Shown here: piece after piece, positions 33,918-46,438 of the stretch
Position numbering within the stretch: the stretch's first letter is position 1
Layout: every line of letters begins with the position of its first letter
Source: Triplophysa rosa
Lineage: Eukaryota; Chordata; Actinopteri; Cypriniformes; Nemacheilidae
Assembly (NCBI RefSeq): GCF_024868665.1
Contig: NW_026634122.1
Coordinates: forward strand, 39,671-103,670
Length of the DNA: 64,000 nucleotides
Direction: 5' to 3'
Program-made: the position numbers and the translations under genes
Notes under the pieces: model-generated
Database searches by the model: none
What the model was told of the DNA's origin: nothing
The model's input: the letters and a program-made list of their open reading frames with translations, nothing else

Positions 33918-34792
33918 AGTGACACAAGAGCTTGCTGGCACCGAGACTCTTTCAGGGACTACTAAAGGTGAGGACCTTTTCTTTGACGTTGAGCGCGTGT
34001 TAAAAAAGAACGAATTAAAATGGAAGAATATGGCTGGAATTACAACTGACGGAGCCCCAGCAATGGTAGGGAAGAAATGTGGCCTTCCTACGTTGGTCTC
34101 AGAAAGTCCGTGAGTGTGGGGGGGAAAGTCGTGAAGTACCACTGTATTTTACATCAAGAACAGCTATGTGCCAAATCCATTGGGCTTGTTGATGTGATGC
34201 GTGAAGTCGTCAAAATTGCCAATAACATCCAAGGCGCTGACTCACCGGCAGTTCAAGGTACTGTTGGACGAGATGGATGCGCAATATGGTGATGTGCTGT
34301 ACCATCAGGAGGTTAGATGGCTGAGCCGAGGAAAAGTTCTCAAGAGGTTTTTTGATCTGCGCGATGAAATCACAGCTTTTCAAGAACGCAAGAATAGTAA
34401 CTTCCAAGTGCCCATGGACCAGAAATGGCTTTCTGATCTGGCTTTCCTTGTGAACATCACAGAGCTGCTTAATGTTTTGAATGTTCAGCTCCAGGGAAAA
34501 AACCAGATTATTACCCAGCTTTTCGATCATGTCAAAGCCTTCAAACTAAAACTACTGGTGCTCAAAAGACGTCTCTCAGCAGGTAACATTCATAGTTATA
34601 GTATTTACTGTATATTCAGTGGTATCAGCTGTATTATTTTATATATTTGTTAATAAAGCAAATCATTTTTTTATAAAGTTCTTTTAACTTGTTTATTAAT
34701 TATCTTCACTGTCTTCTTTTTGCTTTTTTGTCAGTTTTTTACTTGTTTTTACATACCTGCATATCATTCACTACTACATGTCGCTCACTGTT

Positions 34793-34828
<36 letters not shown>

Positions 34829-35827
34829 TCTATCCTTAAATTCAGGTATATTGGCTCATATTCCCTGTCTTAGAGAGGCAGGCATGATGAAAGAAAAGGT
34901 ACCCGAGTACGATGCTGTTCTCAGCAACCTTATCCAGGAGTTTGACCGTCGCTTTGAGGACTTCAGACACAGTGCCGCTGACTTTGAATTGTTTTCTCAA
35001 CCCTTCACCATCAGTGTGGACACAGTCAGTGATGATCTTCAGATGGAACTAATTGACCTTCAGTGTGATTCAGAACTCAAACACAAGTTCAGGTCCCAAC
35101 CTTTGATAGACTTCTACAAATGTGTCCCAGCAAACAGGTACCCAAAAATGTGCAAACAGGCACAAGTGATGCTGTCTCTGTTTGGCAGCACCTACCTCTG
35201 TGAGCAGACTTTCAGTCTGATGAATTTGAACAAGTGTAAACTGAGAAGCTCACTAACTGACTCTCATTTACATAATGTATTGACTTTGTCATTAAGTCAG
35301 CTTCAGCCCAATTTGGAAATACTCTTAAAATATAAGGACCAGCTTCATGTATCTCATTAGAGGAGACTGGCTGCACTGCTATTATAGCTTGATTAGCTGT
35401 ATTAGGAATTGATTTCATGTGCACTAAATGGCACTGTTTCTCAAATTTAATTGTTCTTTGTATATGTGACTGTTTCTGTGTTTTTATTGTACACAACGTT
35501 GTACATGGCACTGTTTCTATGTTTTGAATGTACTTTATATAGTGTACATTGTATGTTATTGAATATTGAATTGTAATTTGAATTCAAGTTTCTAGTTTCA
35601 TTGAACTACAGTATAAACCTTGGAATATAAACTGCATTCATTATGCAAATCACAGAGTAATGTATTTACTTTATCAAATGCTAAGAAGTCATAAATAAAT
35701 TGGAAAAAAATGTTAATTTATATATTATACAGTTTGGTATAACGTCAGATTTTTCGGCCCACAGCCCTCAGTCAAATTAAACTTTTGGCCCTTAATAGGA
35801 AAAAGTTTGGGCACCTCTGATTTAGAT

Positions 35828-36198
35828 CATAGTACAACATCCCCCACGCAGTGTATTTGTACAAAAATCCTCACATTTCATTTTATTCAGGTGCATGTCA
35901 AAAAAAGTGCACAATACAAAGACAGAACATTTTTCTCTATCACATCATCAGTGCGCTATCGATAATGTTCCTAAAGTGTTCCTGTAGCTCAACAGTACAA
36001 GAGGCTGTGAGTTCCAGCACAGTGAACACACAGTAAAATGTATACCTTGCACCTTAAGTTGCTTGGTTGAAATAGTCAAAAATGGTCAAAAGAACTTATG
36101 ACTGTTGTGTTTAGGTGTTCGTGTACTGCATATTTAATGAATTATTGTGAAATGTGTAATGACCACATTTGAGTTAAGTCCAGTATGTTGGCTTTAGA
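35828..36198. other. Unassigned spacer
   Basis: No gene or repeat border recognised between the hAT target duplication and the next transposase remnant. Confidence 0.4.
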
Positions 36199-37361
36199 AT
36201 GGATTCAAAATCTAAGAGGCAGCGATACACAAGGCAGTGGAAAATTCACGAAGATCATTGGATGAAAGGCTTTGTGGAGGAGGAACAATTAGATCATCCA
36301 CTAGCACCTCAATAAGGATATGCTGAAAGAATGGACATCAATGTTGACATCTCAAGTTCTGTTGGTGGTGTAGATGTTGTTTCAGTGGGGAGAGTTGCAG
36401 TTCTGGACATGAGAGTGTGGACAATGCGCTCAGTGAGGAAAGCTGCACTGCAGGAACTGAGAGTGAAAATGAAACAGCCTCAACTTCATTCACATTTCTG
36501 CAAGAATGGGCAATAAAGCACAGCGTCAAGCATAATGCCTTAGATGATCTCCTGAGAGGACTTAAAAGAGATGGACGCCCAGAGCTCCCATCCACATCAA
36601 GGACATTGTTGAAAACTCCAAGGACTGTTACATCAGTACTAAAGTCAGGAATGGAGTGTGTTGATTTTAATATAAGAGAGAGAGAGTGAGTGAGCAGTTA
36701 AAACGCTATCCAACAGAGATAATTGAAAGAGTGAGTACATTGGAGCTATCATTTAATATTGATGGCCTGCCCATTTTTAAAAGCAGCAGGACACATCTTT
36801 GGCCCATCCTCTGTGCTATTCACCTGAACCCCATCAGTGTTTTTCCTGTAACACTGACACTTGGTCCCACCAAACCAACAAATCTGGATTTTGCTGAGGA
36901 AGCCATAAATGACATCCAAAGCTCCTCGACAATGGTCTGGATGGAAAAAATATTAAAATCAGATGCATTGTGTGTGATGCACCGGCAAGAGCAATGGTGA
37001 AGAAGATCAAGCAGTATTCCGGGTATTTTGGTTGTGACAAATGCACTCAGAATGGCACATGGGTCTCTGGGCGAGTCACTTATCCAGAGGTGGACAATAT
37101 CACTCTGCGCACCAATGAAACATTTCGTGCTGAAATGGCCAGATGTCCCTTTTTGAGGCTCCTGTTGGATATGGTACAACAATTTCCAATTGACTACATG
37201 CACCAAGCCTGCCTGGGTGTGAAGAAACTCATTACAGAGTGGATTAGAGGAGACAGAAAAGTATGAATGTCTGCAGGGCAAATAAAGGAGGTGACACAAA
37301 GGCTGCTGTCACTCAGGAAGGCCATTCCAAACTGTTTTGCCCGAAAACTCAGAAATCTTGT
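36199..37361 (+). pseudogene. Decayed TNP2/CACTA-like transposase
   Basis: Plus-strand pieces in several frames read in order: MDSKSKRQRYTRQWKIHEDH (36199), TSFTFLQEWAIKHSVKHNAL, LSFNIDGLPIFKSSRTHLWP, GPTKPTNLDFAEEAINDIQS, CDAPARAMVKKIKQYSGYFG then CDKCTQNG, FPIDYMHQACLGVKKLITEW, and AIPNCFARKLRNL up to a possible donor GTATGT at 37362. The order (D-G-x-P-x-FKSS, CDAPAR, GCDKC, DYMHxxCLGV) matches the transposase type annotated as TNP2/EnSpm-like in animals. At least three frameshifts and stops (for example TGA at 37264) inactivate it. Confidence 0.65.
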
Positions 37362-37955
37362 ATGTATGTATCACACTGAAGGGCTTTATTCACAATAACA
37401 ACTGTCTGACTTATTGCACGCCTACTTACCTCATAAGAACATGAAATATTTATTTGAAATATAATATATATTTGAAGACACAAAGTTCAAATAAGCCAAA
37501 CACATAATTTCTCGTGTAAATGTATTTAATCATAATTATATTTAAATTTTGTGCAATATTAAACTGCACCTGTCAAAATGACTTAAAGTACCTGGAACAC
37601 CCTGTATCGTTAATTTTGAGTGCCTATTTGGGAACTGACCTTAGAATGTTGTGACTGGCCAATCAGAATCTAGTATTCCAGAGCACCATTTAATAAGCAA
37701 AAATAATCCATTGATTATATCAGTGGTTTCCAAACCTGGTCCTGGGGACCCACTGCTACCCACAACAGAATAATCATGAATGTTCAAAAGTAAGTACATA
37801 TACTTTACTTTTAATATGCGATACCCAGATGATCAATGACATTTTTTTTATGTTTTTGATACTTGTTTATTAGCCTCTTGTTTGATCTAAGACTGTGTAC
37901 TGATCTTCAGATAAATCCTCCAGGCAACGTTTATATAAATATTTCATTTTAACAG
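37362..37955. other. Intron-like or intergenic sequence
   Basis: AT-rich, no gene. A partial MITE-like end (GTGGTTTCCAAACCTGGTCC followed by TGGGGACCCA) is at about 37724. If the flanking coding pieces belong to one element, this would be an intron or inter-ORF space. Confidence 0.35.
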
Positions 37956-38045
37956 ATGGCCACAAAACAATATGCAGTGGTGGAATTTGCAGATGACAAC
38001 TCAGTTGAAGTTGTCCCAACCTCATGGTTGGAGGAAAGCAAAGAG
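37956..38045 (+). pseudogene. Exon resembling the N terminus of DUF4806-type fish proteins
   Basis: An acceptor TTTTAACAG precedes ATG; the exon reads MATKQYAVVEFADDNSVEVV, then PTSWLEESKE, and stops at a donor GAG|GTATGT. The pattern YAVVEF...VEVVP.SW is what I recall from abundant fish proteins with a DUF4806 C-terminal domain, often transposon-linked. No further exon is found because a MITE (38078) and the GGTTCGAGC repeat follow. Confidence 0.45.
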
Positions 38046-38077
38046 GTATGTTTTTGTTTTCAAAGTTCACAGTGATC

Positions 38078-38254
38078 TTAAACTCAGTTCCTGGACGGCC
38101 ACAGGTCTGCAGAGGTTTGCTCCAACCAGCTCCAACCTACACCTGCTTAGAAGTTTCCAGTAATCCTGAAGACATTAGCTGAACCAGGTGTGTTTGATTA
38201 GTTTTGTAGGTAAACTGTGCAGAGCTGTGGCCCTCTAGGAATTGAGTTTGACAT
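38078..38254. mobile_element. Short hAT-type MITE
   Basis: The flanks CAGTGATC (38070-38077) and CAGTGATT (38255-38262) are an 8-bp duplication with one mismatch. Inverted ends contain AAACTCAGTTCCTGGA and TAGGAATTGAGTTT. The interior resembles 22085-22276. Confidence 0.75.
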
Positions 38255-38627
38255 CAGTGATTACAGTATATGCATATATTAACAGTAGTTAAAATTTGTA
38301 AAGCAAACCTTTTTTTTCTGAGGGAAAAATATTCAGCAATTGGACATTTTCCAATGTTCGACAGCAAGTGAAAAATTGCAGCATGCCTGACAGGAACAAT
38401 TGGAGGAGGTTACTGTTAATTTTTGTTGTTGCTACAAACAGTTAATGAAATGCCATTGTAGGATATATAGCCTACTCACTAAAAATTCTACTCTAAAAAG
38501 CCTACTCACTGAAAGTAATTAGTAATAACATCAGGCTTCCTGTTTCCTGCATCGCTGCCGGCAGCTTGTTTGTATCCGTGCGCTTACCACTTCGCTCTAA
38601 TATTAGTGTATTTTATTATCATTAATT
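38255..38627. other. Unassigned spacer
   Basis: No gene or clear repeat apart from short T runs. Confidence 0.35.
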
Positions 38628-38979
38628 AGGGTTCGAGCGCGTAGCGCTAGAAACCTATTGTATTTGTATGTTTTATTATTAGGGTTCGAGAGCGAAGCTC
38701 TAGAAACCTATTGTATTTGTCTGTTTTATTAGGGTTCGAGAGCGAAGCTCTAGAAACCTATTGTATTTGTCTGTTTTATTAGGGTTCGAGAGCGAAGCTC
38801 TAGAAACCTATTGTATTTGTTAAGATTTTTATTATTAGGGTTCGAGAGCGAAGCTCTAGAAACCTATTGTATTTGTCTGTTTTATTAGGGTTCGAGAGCG
38901 AAGCTCTAGAAACCTATTGTATTTGTCTGTTTTATTAGGGTTCGAGCGCGTAGCGCTAGAAACCTATTGTAATTGTATG

Positions 38980-39017
<38 letters not shown>

Positions 39018-39059
39018 GGGTTCGAGCGCGTAGCGCTAGAAACCTATTGTAATTGTATG

Positions 39060-39094
<35 letters not shown>
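38628..39094. repeat. 50-bp tandem array (GGTTCGAGC family head)
   Basis: AGGGTTCGAG starts at 38628, 38681, 38731, 38781, 38837, 38887, 38937 and 39017, mostly every 50 bp. Each unit holds a short palindrome (GAGCGCGTAGCGCT or GAGAGCGAAGCTCT) then AGAAACCTATTGTA and a TTTTATT run. The last two units are separated by ATT microsatellites. Confidence 0.9.
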
Positions 39095-42000
39095 CGCCAT
39101 AAAACGCGTCGGGCAGCCCAAACCGTAAGTCGTACAGACTTGAGACTTGGTCAGATGGTTGTACTCCAGCAGGTTACTCAGATACTATGACCCAGCCAAA
39201 TCGGCCTATAGGTGGCGCTATAGCGATGCCAAACGCGTTTGCACTCATAACTCCTAAACCGTTTGTCGCACACCCAAGTGTTTTATATCATTGTAATCGT
39301 TGGCTCAAAACTTAAAAAATGTATATCTCCGATTTCATTTCCGTCATTATAGATTTTTCGCTAATTTGCATAATATGCAAAAACTACTTTTGCGAACTAG
39401 TCCCTGGTTTTTTGCCCGATCGGAACCAAACCAACGCCGATGAATTCTGTGGAGTGTGATTGTAAATAGTTATTGAAAAAAAGTTGAAATTTCGATTCAC
39501 GGTCGCTAGGCGGCGCCAAAAACCACGATGTGGGAGGAGCCAATTTCACTTAAATGCTAATAACTCATGAACGGTTTGAGATTTCGTCATGGGGCTTGGA
39601 CGGCATGTGTATACCCTCAGTCCGGGATCACTGTAAAAAAATTGCGGCGTTCGGCCACTAGGTGGCGCTATAATAAGAATTTACGCGAAAATGGCTATAA
39701 CTACGCGACCGTTTGCCCGATCGACTTATTGTTTGGTATGTTGTCTCGTTTTGTCATGTCCCATGCGTATAAAAAAGGACGTTGGTGTATCTCAAAAAAC
39801 ATGGCCGCCATCAGCCAATGACATTTGAGCACTCATTACACCGGGTTAACGGAGGCCGATCGGAACGACACTCGCTGGGCTTGTTCAACTCGTGGTCTTA
39901 AAGGTCTCTAAGAAATGTGAACTCATTCGGCCACCAGGGGGCGAAATAACATTTTTAGAGTGCATAAACACTTGTGTATCACGTGACATTTGACATATAC
40001 CCAAACAATTTATATCGTATGATAGCTCTCCACATTCTGAACAACTTTTCCTCTGGAACCACTTCTGTCGATCAAACGGTTCGTGAGTTATCGCTGATGA
40101 TGTCAAAAACCTACTTTTGCTAACTAGTCCTAGGTTTTTCGACCGATCGGAACCAAACCAATGCAGATGACTTCTTTGGAGTGTGATTGTAAATAATTAT
40201 TGATAAAAGTTGAAATTTCGATTCAAAACCTAGGGCAAGGGGCCGCCAGAATTTTGAAATAGGCGGAGCCTTTTAAACTAAATGGCCATAACTCGATAAT
40301 TATTTGAGATATCATCATGGGGCTTGGTTCATATATGTATACTATCACTCCGAGGTGAACTACAAAATTCCGCTGCGTTTGGACACTAGATGGCGCTATT
40401 ACAGTTAAAATGGCTAAATTGACCTGTCTTTAGGTTGACTAAACAATTGTGTATCACGTGACATTTGACATATACCCAAACTATTTACATCATATGATAG
40501 CTTTGCTCATTCTGAACAACTTTGCCTCTGGAACTGCTTCTGTCGATCGAACGGTTCGTGAGTTATCGGTGATGATGTTAAAAACATTCTTTTGCAAACT
40601 AGTCCTAGGTTTTTCAATCAATTTCACATTTTCCACCACAGGACAATTCTCTGGACTCTCTAGATCAATAATTATCAAAAACATGTTGAGTTTTTTCATT
40701 TGTGTGAACATAACAGGGTCCTTTATTATATTAACTTGAAAAATGCACCTGAAAGCTCGCTACTCCTTAATAAATAATCCAACTGACTTGCCATTAAGTA
40801 CTATTATACATCTTATGACACAAAACAATCATGTAAAATGTGATGCTCATCGGAACAGGCATGCCTTCAAAACAGTCAAAAAGGTGAAATATCATTCATG
40901 TAAATGGATTTTTTCATACACCTCTATTACAACCACAAGATGGCAGTAGAGGACTGTTCTTTGGCTCTTTTAATTGATTAATATGACTTTGGACGTTTAT
41001 CAACGCATCTGTGTGAAGTCTTATTTGACTATTCTTTTGACAAGCAAATAATCATCATCTGCATGTTAAAACTTATAGTTTTAAATGAGTGCACCAGTTT
41101 AAAACATGCAGTCACTCAATTACTTTGTAAGTGTTTGTGTCTGTGATTGTGCGTTTGTTAATGTATTTGCCCTTCAATGGACCGGCCATGGAGAAGAATA
41201 GCAAAAGCTTTACATTTGCTCACACTGCTGTGCATCTGATGTGAACAAAACAGATCCATCAAATTGAATGGATTGTTATAGCCGTTGTCATAGATATGTA
41301 TTTTGCATACTTTAAATGTATTTTCCACTTGAATGCACATGTATTTCAATGTATGAAGCCATAAATAAACATTATGTGATTGAAAGCACGGCAGGGTTGT
41401 GACAGGATTGATTCCATCTGTCTCTGGCTCAGTGGCAGCCAAAGCGCAGATTGTTCTATGCGTATGTGTGTGTCCGTGTTCTGTGCGCAATTGTTTGTTT
41501 TCACTGAGTATTATATATCCTGTTTTTCAGCCATGTGCGCTTTGAGTGTGAGCGTGTGTGCGTGTACATGTATGTCCCTCTACGTTATGTGAGTGTTTGT
41601 GGACTGTATATTTTGTGTGTCGTGTGTGAATGAGAGTCTGCATGTGTGTGTGTCTGTGTTTTATTCTATATGCACCAAGATGAATAAAATGTGACTCACA
41701 GGACCACAGTGTTACACATGTAATGTATTATATCCGTTTAGCAAGATCTATATCTCTGCAATAGAACATCATAGAGACACAGGGGCTTGGTTCGTTTCAC
41801 TTGTGGCTTATTGTGTTATCAATTGGCAGGTGCCATGCCACACCCAAATCATCTAAACAAGTTAACTGAGCAATCGTCAAGCTAGACCTATATCTCTGCA
41901 ATAAAACATCATAGACACAGTGGGGTTATTTCGTTTGAATTGTGGCTTGGTGTGTTATCAATTGGCAGGTGCCATGCCACACCCATAGCAACTAAACGAG

Positions 42001-42468
42001 TTAACTTGGCAACAGTTAAGATAGACCTATATATCTGCAATAGAATGTCATAGAGACACAGGAGTCGGTTCATTTTACTCGTGGATAAGTGTATTATAAT
42101 ATGACAGGCGACAAGGCACGCCCATAGCAACCAAACATATTACCTTAGCAACCGTTTAGCAAGATCTATATCTCTGCAACAGAACATCGTAGAGACATGG
42201 GAATTGGTTCGTTTCACTCCTCCCTTGGGTATTATCGGTTTACACCTGTTTTTGCATACGAGCGTAAGCGTGCGCAGTCTGCATTAAACGTTACTGACCG
42301 TTTCCGTCATATTTCTCGGTGTGGGAGAGCGTCGTCCGTCGCGGATGTGTTGTTGTGCGATTCCTGAGCCCGTTCGACGAAGGCAAACCTACCTTAGAGG
42401 GTTTGACTGCTCGAACCCGATAAATGCTGCTTGCAGCTTTAATTATTATTATTATTATTATTATTATT
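39095..42468. repeat. Large unclassified repeat, copy 1 (segments A and B)
   Basis: It starts CCGCCATAAAACGCGTCGGG. Segment A (39095-41092) contains sub-repeats such as ACTAGTCC(C/T)(T/A)GGTTTTT followed by CGATCGGAACCAAACC near 39400 and 40120, and repeated GGTGGCGCTATA boxes. Segment B (41092-42440) contains a 140-bp tandem array and ends with CTCGAACCCGATAAATGCTG then CTTGCAGC. No protein-coding signal; the open frames here (such as 41158-41490 minus) are conserved only because copies are young. Confidence 0.8.
41740..42235. repeat. About 140-bp tandem array inside segment B
   Basis: ATATCTCTGCAA recurs at about 41750, 41890, 42029 and 42169. Each unit includes CATAGAGACACAGG, GGTTCGTTTCAC, ATCAATTGGCAGGTGCCA and CACACCCATAGCAAC. 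The same unit, in the other orientation, forms the array at 49945-50460. Confidence 0.8.
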
Positions 42469-44462
42469 CCGCCCTAAAACGCGTCGGGCAGCCCAAACCG
42501 TAAGTCGTACAGACTTGAGACTTGGTCAGATGGTTGTACTCCAGCAGGTTACTCAGATACTATGACCCAGCCAAATCGGCCTATAGGTGGCGCTATAGCG
42601 ATGCCAAACGCGTTTGCACTCATAACTCCTAAACCGTTTGTCGCACACCCAAGTGTTTTATATCATTGTAATCGTTGGCTCAAAACTTAAAAAATGTATA
42701 TCTCCGATTTCATTTCCGTCATGATAGATTTTTCGCTAATTTGCATAATATGCGAAAACTACTTTTGCGAACTAGTCCCTGGTTTTTTGCCCGATCGGAA
42801 CCAAACCAACGCCGATGAATTCTGTTGAGTGTGATTGTAAATAGTTATTGAAAAAAAGTTGAAATTTCGATTCACGGTCGCTAGGCGGCGCCAAAAACCA
42901 CGATGTGGGAGGAGCCAATTTCACTAAAATGCTAATAACTCATGAAAGGTTTGAGGTTTCGTCATGGGGCTTGGACGGCATGTGTATACCCTCAGCCCGG
43001 GGTCACTGTAAAAAAATTGCGGCGTTCGGCCACTAGGTGGCGCTATAATAAGAATTAACGCGAAAATAACTATAACTACGCAACCGTTTGCCCGATCGAC
43101 TTATTATTTGTTACGCTGTGTCTTTTTGTCATGTCCCATGAGCCCCTAAAAGGACATTAATGTATCTCAAAAAACATGGCCGCCATCGGCCAATGAAGTT
43201 TGAGCACTCATTACACCGGGTTAACGGAGGCCGATCGGAACGACACTAGCTGGGCTTATTCTACTCGTGGACTTGAAGGTCTGTAAGAAATGTGAACTCA
43301 TTCGGCCACCAGGGGGCGAAATAATAATTTTAGAGTACATAAACAATTGTGTATCACGTGACATTTGACATTTACCCAAACTCTTTATACCATATGATAG
43401 CACTGCTCTTTCTGAACAACTTTGCCTCTGGATCCACTTCTGTCAATCGAACGGTTCGTGACTTATTGCCGATTATGTTAAAACCTACTTTCGCGAACTA
43501 CTCCTAGGTTTTTCAACCGATCGGAACCAAACCATTACAGATGGCTTCTCTGGCGTGTGACTGTAAATAATTATTGAAAAAAAGTTAAACTTTCCTTTCA
43601 CGGTCGCTTAGGGGCGCCAAAATTTAAAAATGGGCGGAGCCTATTACATTTAAATGGCCATAAATCCAGAACGGCTAAACGTATCATCATGGGGCTCGGA
43701 ACATAAGTGTAGACGATCACTCCGAGGTGATCTACAAAATCCCGTGGCGTTTGGACACTAGATGGCGCTATTACAGTTAAAATGGCAAAATTGACCTGTC
43801 TTTAGGTTGACTAAACAGTTGTGCATCACGTGACATTTGACATATACCCAAACTATTTATATCGTATGATAGCTCTCCTGATTTTGAACAACTTTGCCTC
43901 TTGAACCATTGATGTCGATCAAACGGTTCGTGAGTTATCGGTGATGATGTAAAAAACCTACTTTTGCAAAGTAGTCCTAGGTTTATCAAGCAATTTCAAA
44001 ATTTCCACCACAGTACAATTCTCTGGACTCTCTAGATCAATAATTATCAAAAACATGTTGAGTTTTTTCATTTGTGTGAACATAACAGGGTCCTTTATTA
44101 TATTAACTTGAAAAAAGTACCTTAAAGCTCGCTACTCCTTAACGAATAATCCAACTGACTTGCCATTAAGTACTATTATACATATTATGACACAAAACAA
44201 TCATGTAAAATGTGATGCTCATCGGAACAGGCATGCCTTCAAAACAGTCAAAAAGGTGAAATATCATTCATTTAAATGGATTTTTTCATACACCTCTATT
44301 ACAACCACAAGATGGCAGTAGAGGACTGTTCTTTGGCTCTTTTAATTGATTAATATGACTTTGGACGTTTATCAATGCATCTGTGTGAAGTCTTATTTGA
44401 CTATTCTTTTGACAAGCAAATAATCATCATCTGCATGTTAAAACTTATAGTTTTAAATGAGT
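42469..44462. repeat. Large unclassified repeat, copy 2 (segment A only)
   Basis: Direct repeat of 39095-41092, in tandem after an ATT microsatellite. It is more diverged from copy 1 than the inverted copy is (for example CTTATTCTACTCGTGG against CTTGTTCAACTCGTGG). It stops abruptly at TTTTAAATGAGTG, the same base at which segment A meets B in copy 1. Confidence 0.85.
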
Positions 44463-46437
44463 GATTTCGCCCCCTGGTGGCCGAATGAGTTCACATTTCT
44501 TAGAGACCTTTAAGACCACGAGTTGAACAAGCCCAGCGAGTGTCGTTCCGATCGGCCTCCGTTAACCCGGTGTAATGAGTGCTCAAATGTCATTGGCTGA
44601 TGGCGGCCATGTTTTTTGAGATACACCAACGTCCTTTTTTATACGGCATGGGACATGACAAAACGAGACAACATACCAAACAATAAGTCGATCGGGCAAA
44701 CGGTCGCGTAGTTATAGCCATTTTCGCGTAAATTCTTATTATAGCGCCACCTAGTGGCCGAACGCCGCAATTTTTTTACAGTGATCCCGGACTGAGGGTA
44801 TACACATGCCGTCCAAGCCCCATGACGAAATCTCAAACCGTTCATGAGTTATTAGCATTTTAGTGAAATTGGCTCCTCCCACATCGTGGTTTTTGGCGCC
44901 GCCTAGCGACCGTGAATCGAAATTTCAACTTTTTTTCAATAACTATTTACAATCACACTCCACAGAATTCATCGGCGTTGGTTTGGTTCCGATCGGGCAA
45001 AAAACCAGGGACTAGTTCGCAAAAGTAGTTTTTGCATATTATGCAAATTAGCGAAAAATCTATCATGACGGAAATGAAATCGGAGATATACATTTTTTAA
45101 GTTTTGAGCCAACGATTACAATGATATAAAACACTTGGGTGTGCGACAAACGGTTTAGGAGTTATGAGTGCAAACGCGTTTGGCATCGCTATAGCGCCAC
45201 CTATAGGCCGATTTGGCTGGGTCATAGTATCTGAGTAACCTGCTGGAGTACAACCATCTGACCAAGTCTCAAGTCTGTACGACTTACGGTTTGGGCTGCC
45301 CGACGCGTTTTAGGGCGGAAAATTAATTAATAACATACAATAAAGGTTACTACGGTCGAATAATAATAATTAAAACTGCATACAATAGTTCTGGTAGTCG
45401 ACCTATAATAATCATAAACAAGGTTCGCTAGCGATGACCACACGTCTACGAACCCAAAATTAAAGCTGCAAGCAGCATTTATCGGGTTCGAGCAGTAACC
45501 TCTAAGGACGTCTGCCTCGTCGAACTGGGCTCAGGAATCGCACCATAACACATCCGCACGGAGACGCTCTCCCACACCGAGAAATATGACGGAAACGGTC
45601 AGTAACGTTTAATGCAGACTGCGCACGCTTACGCTCGTATGCACCATAATACATGAGTGTCAAATCACGAGATATAATAACTTGCATATAGCTCCGTGAA
45701 AGAACCGATGTTGACATACGAAACCAATTAACTCTGCATGTCTCTATAATTACGACTGTTCTGATGTTGCAGAGATATAGCAATCTTGCTAAACGGATGA
45801 CTAAGAAATACATACATGTGTTAATCACTGTGGTACCATGTGAGTCAACATTTTATTCATCTTGGTGCATATAGAATAAAACACAGACACACACACATGC
45901 AGACTCTCTCATCACACACGACACACAAAATATACAGTCACAAACACTCACATAACGTAGAGGGACATACATGTACACGCACACACGCTCACACTCAAAG
46001 CGCACATGGCTGAAAAACAGGATATAAATACTCAGTGAAAACAAACAATTGCGCACAGAACACGGACACACACATACGCATAGAACAATCTGCGCTTTGG
46101 CTGCCACTGAGCCAGAGAAGATGGAATCAATCCTGTCACAACCTGCTCAATCACATAATGTTTATTTATGGCTTCATACATTGAAATACATGTGCATTCA
46201 AGTGGAAAATACATTTAAAGTATGCAAAATACATATCTATGACAACGGCTATAACAATCCATTCAATTTGATGGATCTGTTTTGTTCACATCAGATGCAC
46301 AGCAGTGTGAGCAAATGTAAAGCTTTTGCTATTCTTCTCCATGGCCGGTCCATTGAAGGGCAAATACATTAACAAACGCACAATCACAGACACAAACACT
46401 TACAAAGTAATTGAGTGACTGCATGTTTTAAACTGGT
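44463..46437. repeat. Inverted copy of the large repeat (A and B parts)
   Basis: 44463-45320 is the reverse complement of about 39095-39955, nearly base for base. 45457-46437 is the reverse complement of about 41092-42440, shortened where the 140-bp array should be. A 135-bp junction (45321-45456) with AT-rich sequence and GGTTCGCTAGCGATGACC lies between. The copy ends exactly at CACCAG...CTGGTG, beside an N at 46439. Confidence 0.85.
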
Positions 46438-46438
46438 G

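Larger units (their letters stand above)
31172..35360 (+). pseudogene. hAT transposase, split by LINE and containing an intron
   Basis: A piece before the LINE reads FSIACDESTDISDSAQLLVF (first catalytic Asp region), then LRGVNEDF with an in-frame stop upstream. After the LINE it resumes EVTQELAGTETLSGTTKGED, then ITTDGAPAMVGKKCGL (second Asp region), RWLSRGKVLKRFFDL, and after a GT-AG intron at 34583-34845, ILAHIPCL. It ends with the hAT dimerisation domain (LFGSTYLCEQTFSLMNLNK, LRSSLTDSHL). The family resembles the GTF2IRD2/FAM200-type hAT group. The N-terminal zinc finger is absent. Frameshifts near 34110-34200 add to the damage. Confidence 0.85.
30957..35819 (+). mobile_element. hAT transposon, interrupted by an L2 LINE
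   Basis: The termini CAGAGGTGCCCAAACT and AGTTTGGGCACCTCTG form inverted repeats. A perfect 8-bp duplication ATTTAGAT lies at 30949-30956 and 35820-35827. The element carries a transposase (31172-35360) missing its N terminus and split by the LINE. The length without the LINE is about 2.3 kb. Confidence 0.95.

Noticed and set aside
33625..33965. Cysteine/valine-rich open frames (also 55250-55627)
   Set aside because: They are translations of a GT microsatellite in the LINE 3' UTR.
38628..39094. CRISPR-like or tRNA-like array with short palindromes
   Set aside because: 50-bp head-to-tail units without distinct spacers; interspersed-repeat array.
41158..41490. 110-codon minus-strand frame also present as 107 codons at 46049-46372
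   Set aside because: The second copy is just the inverted duplicate of the same repeat DNA; the N-terminal part differs by an indel, and there is no domain or codon signal.
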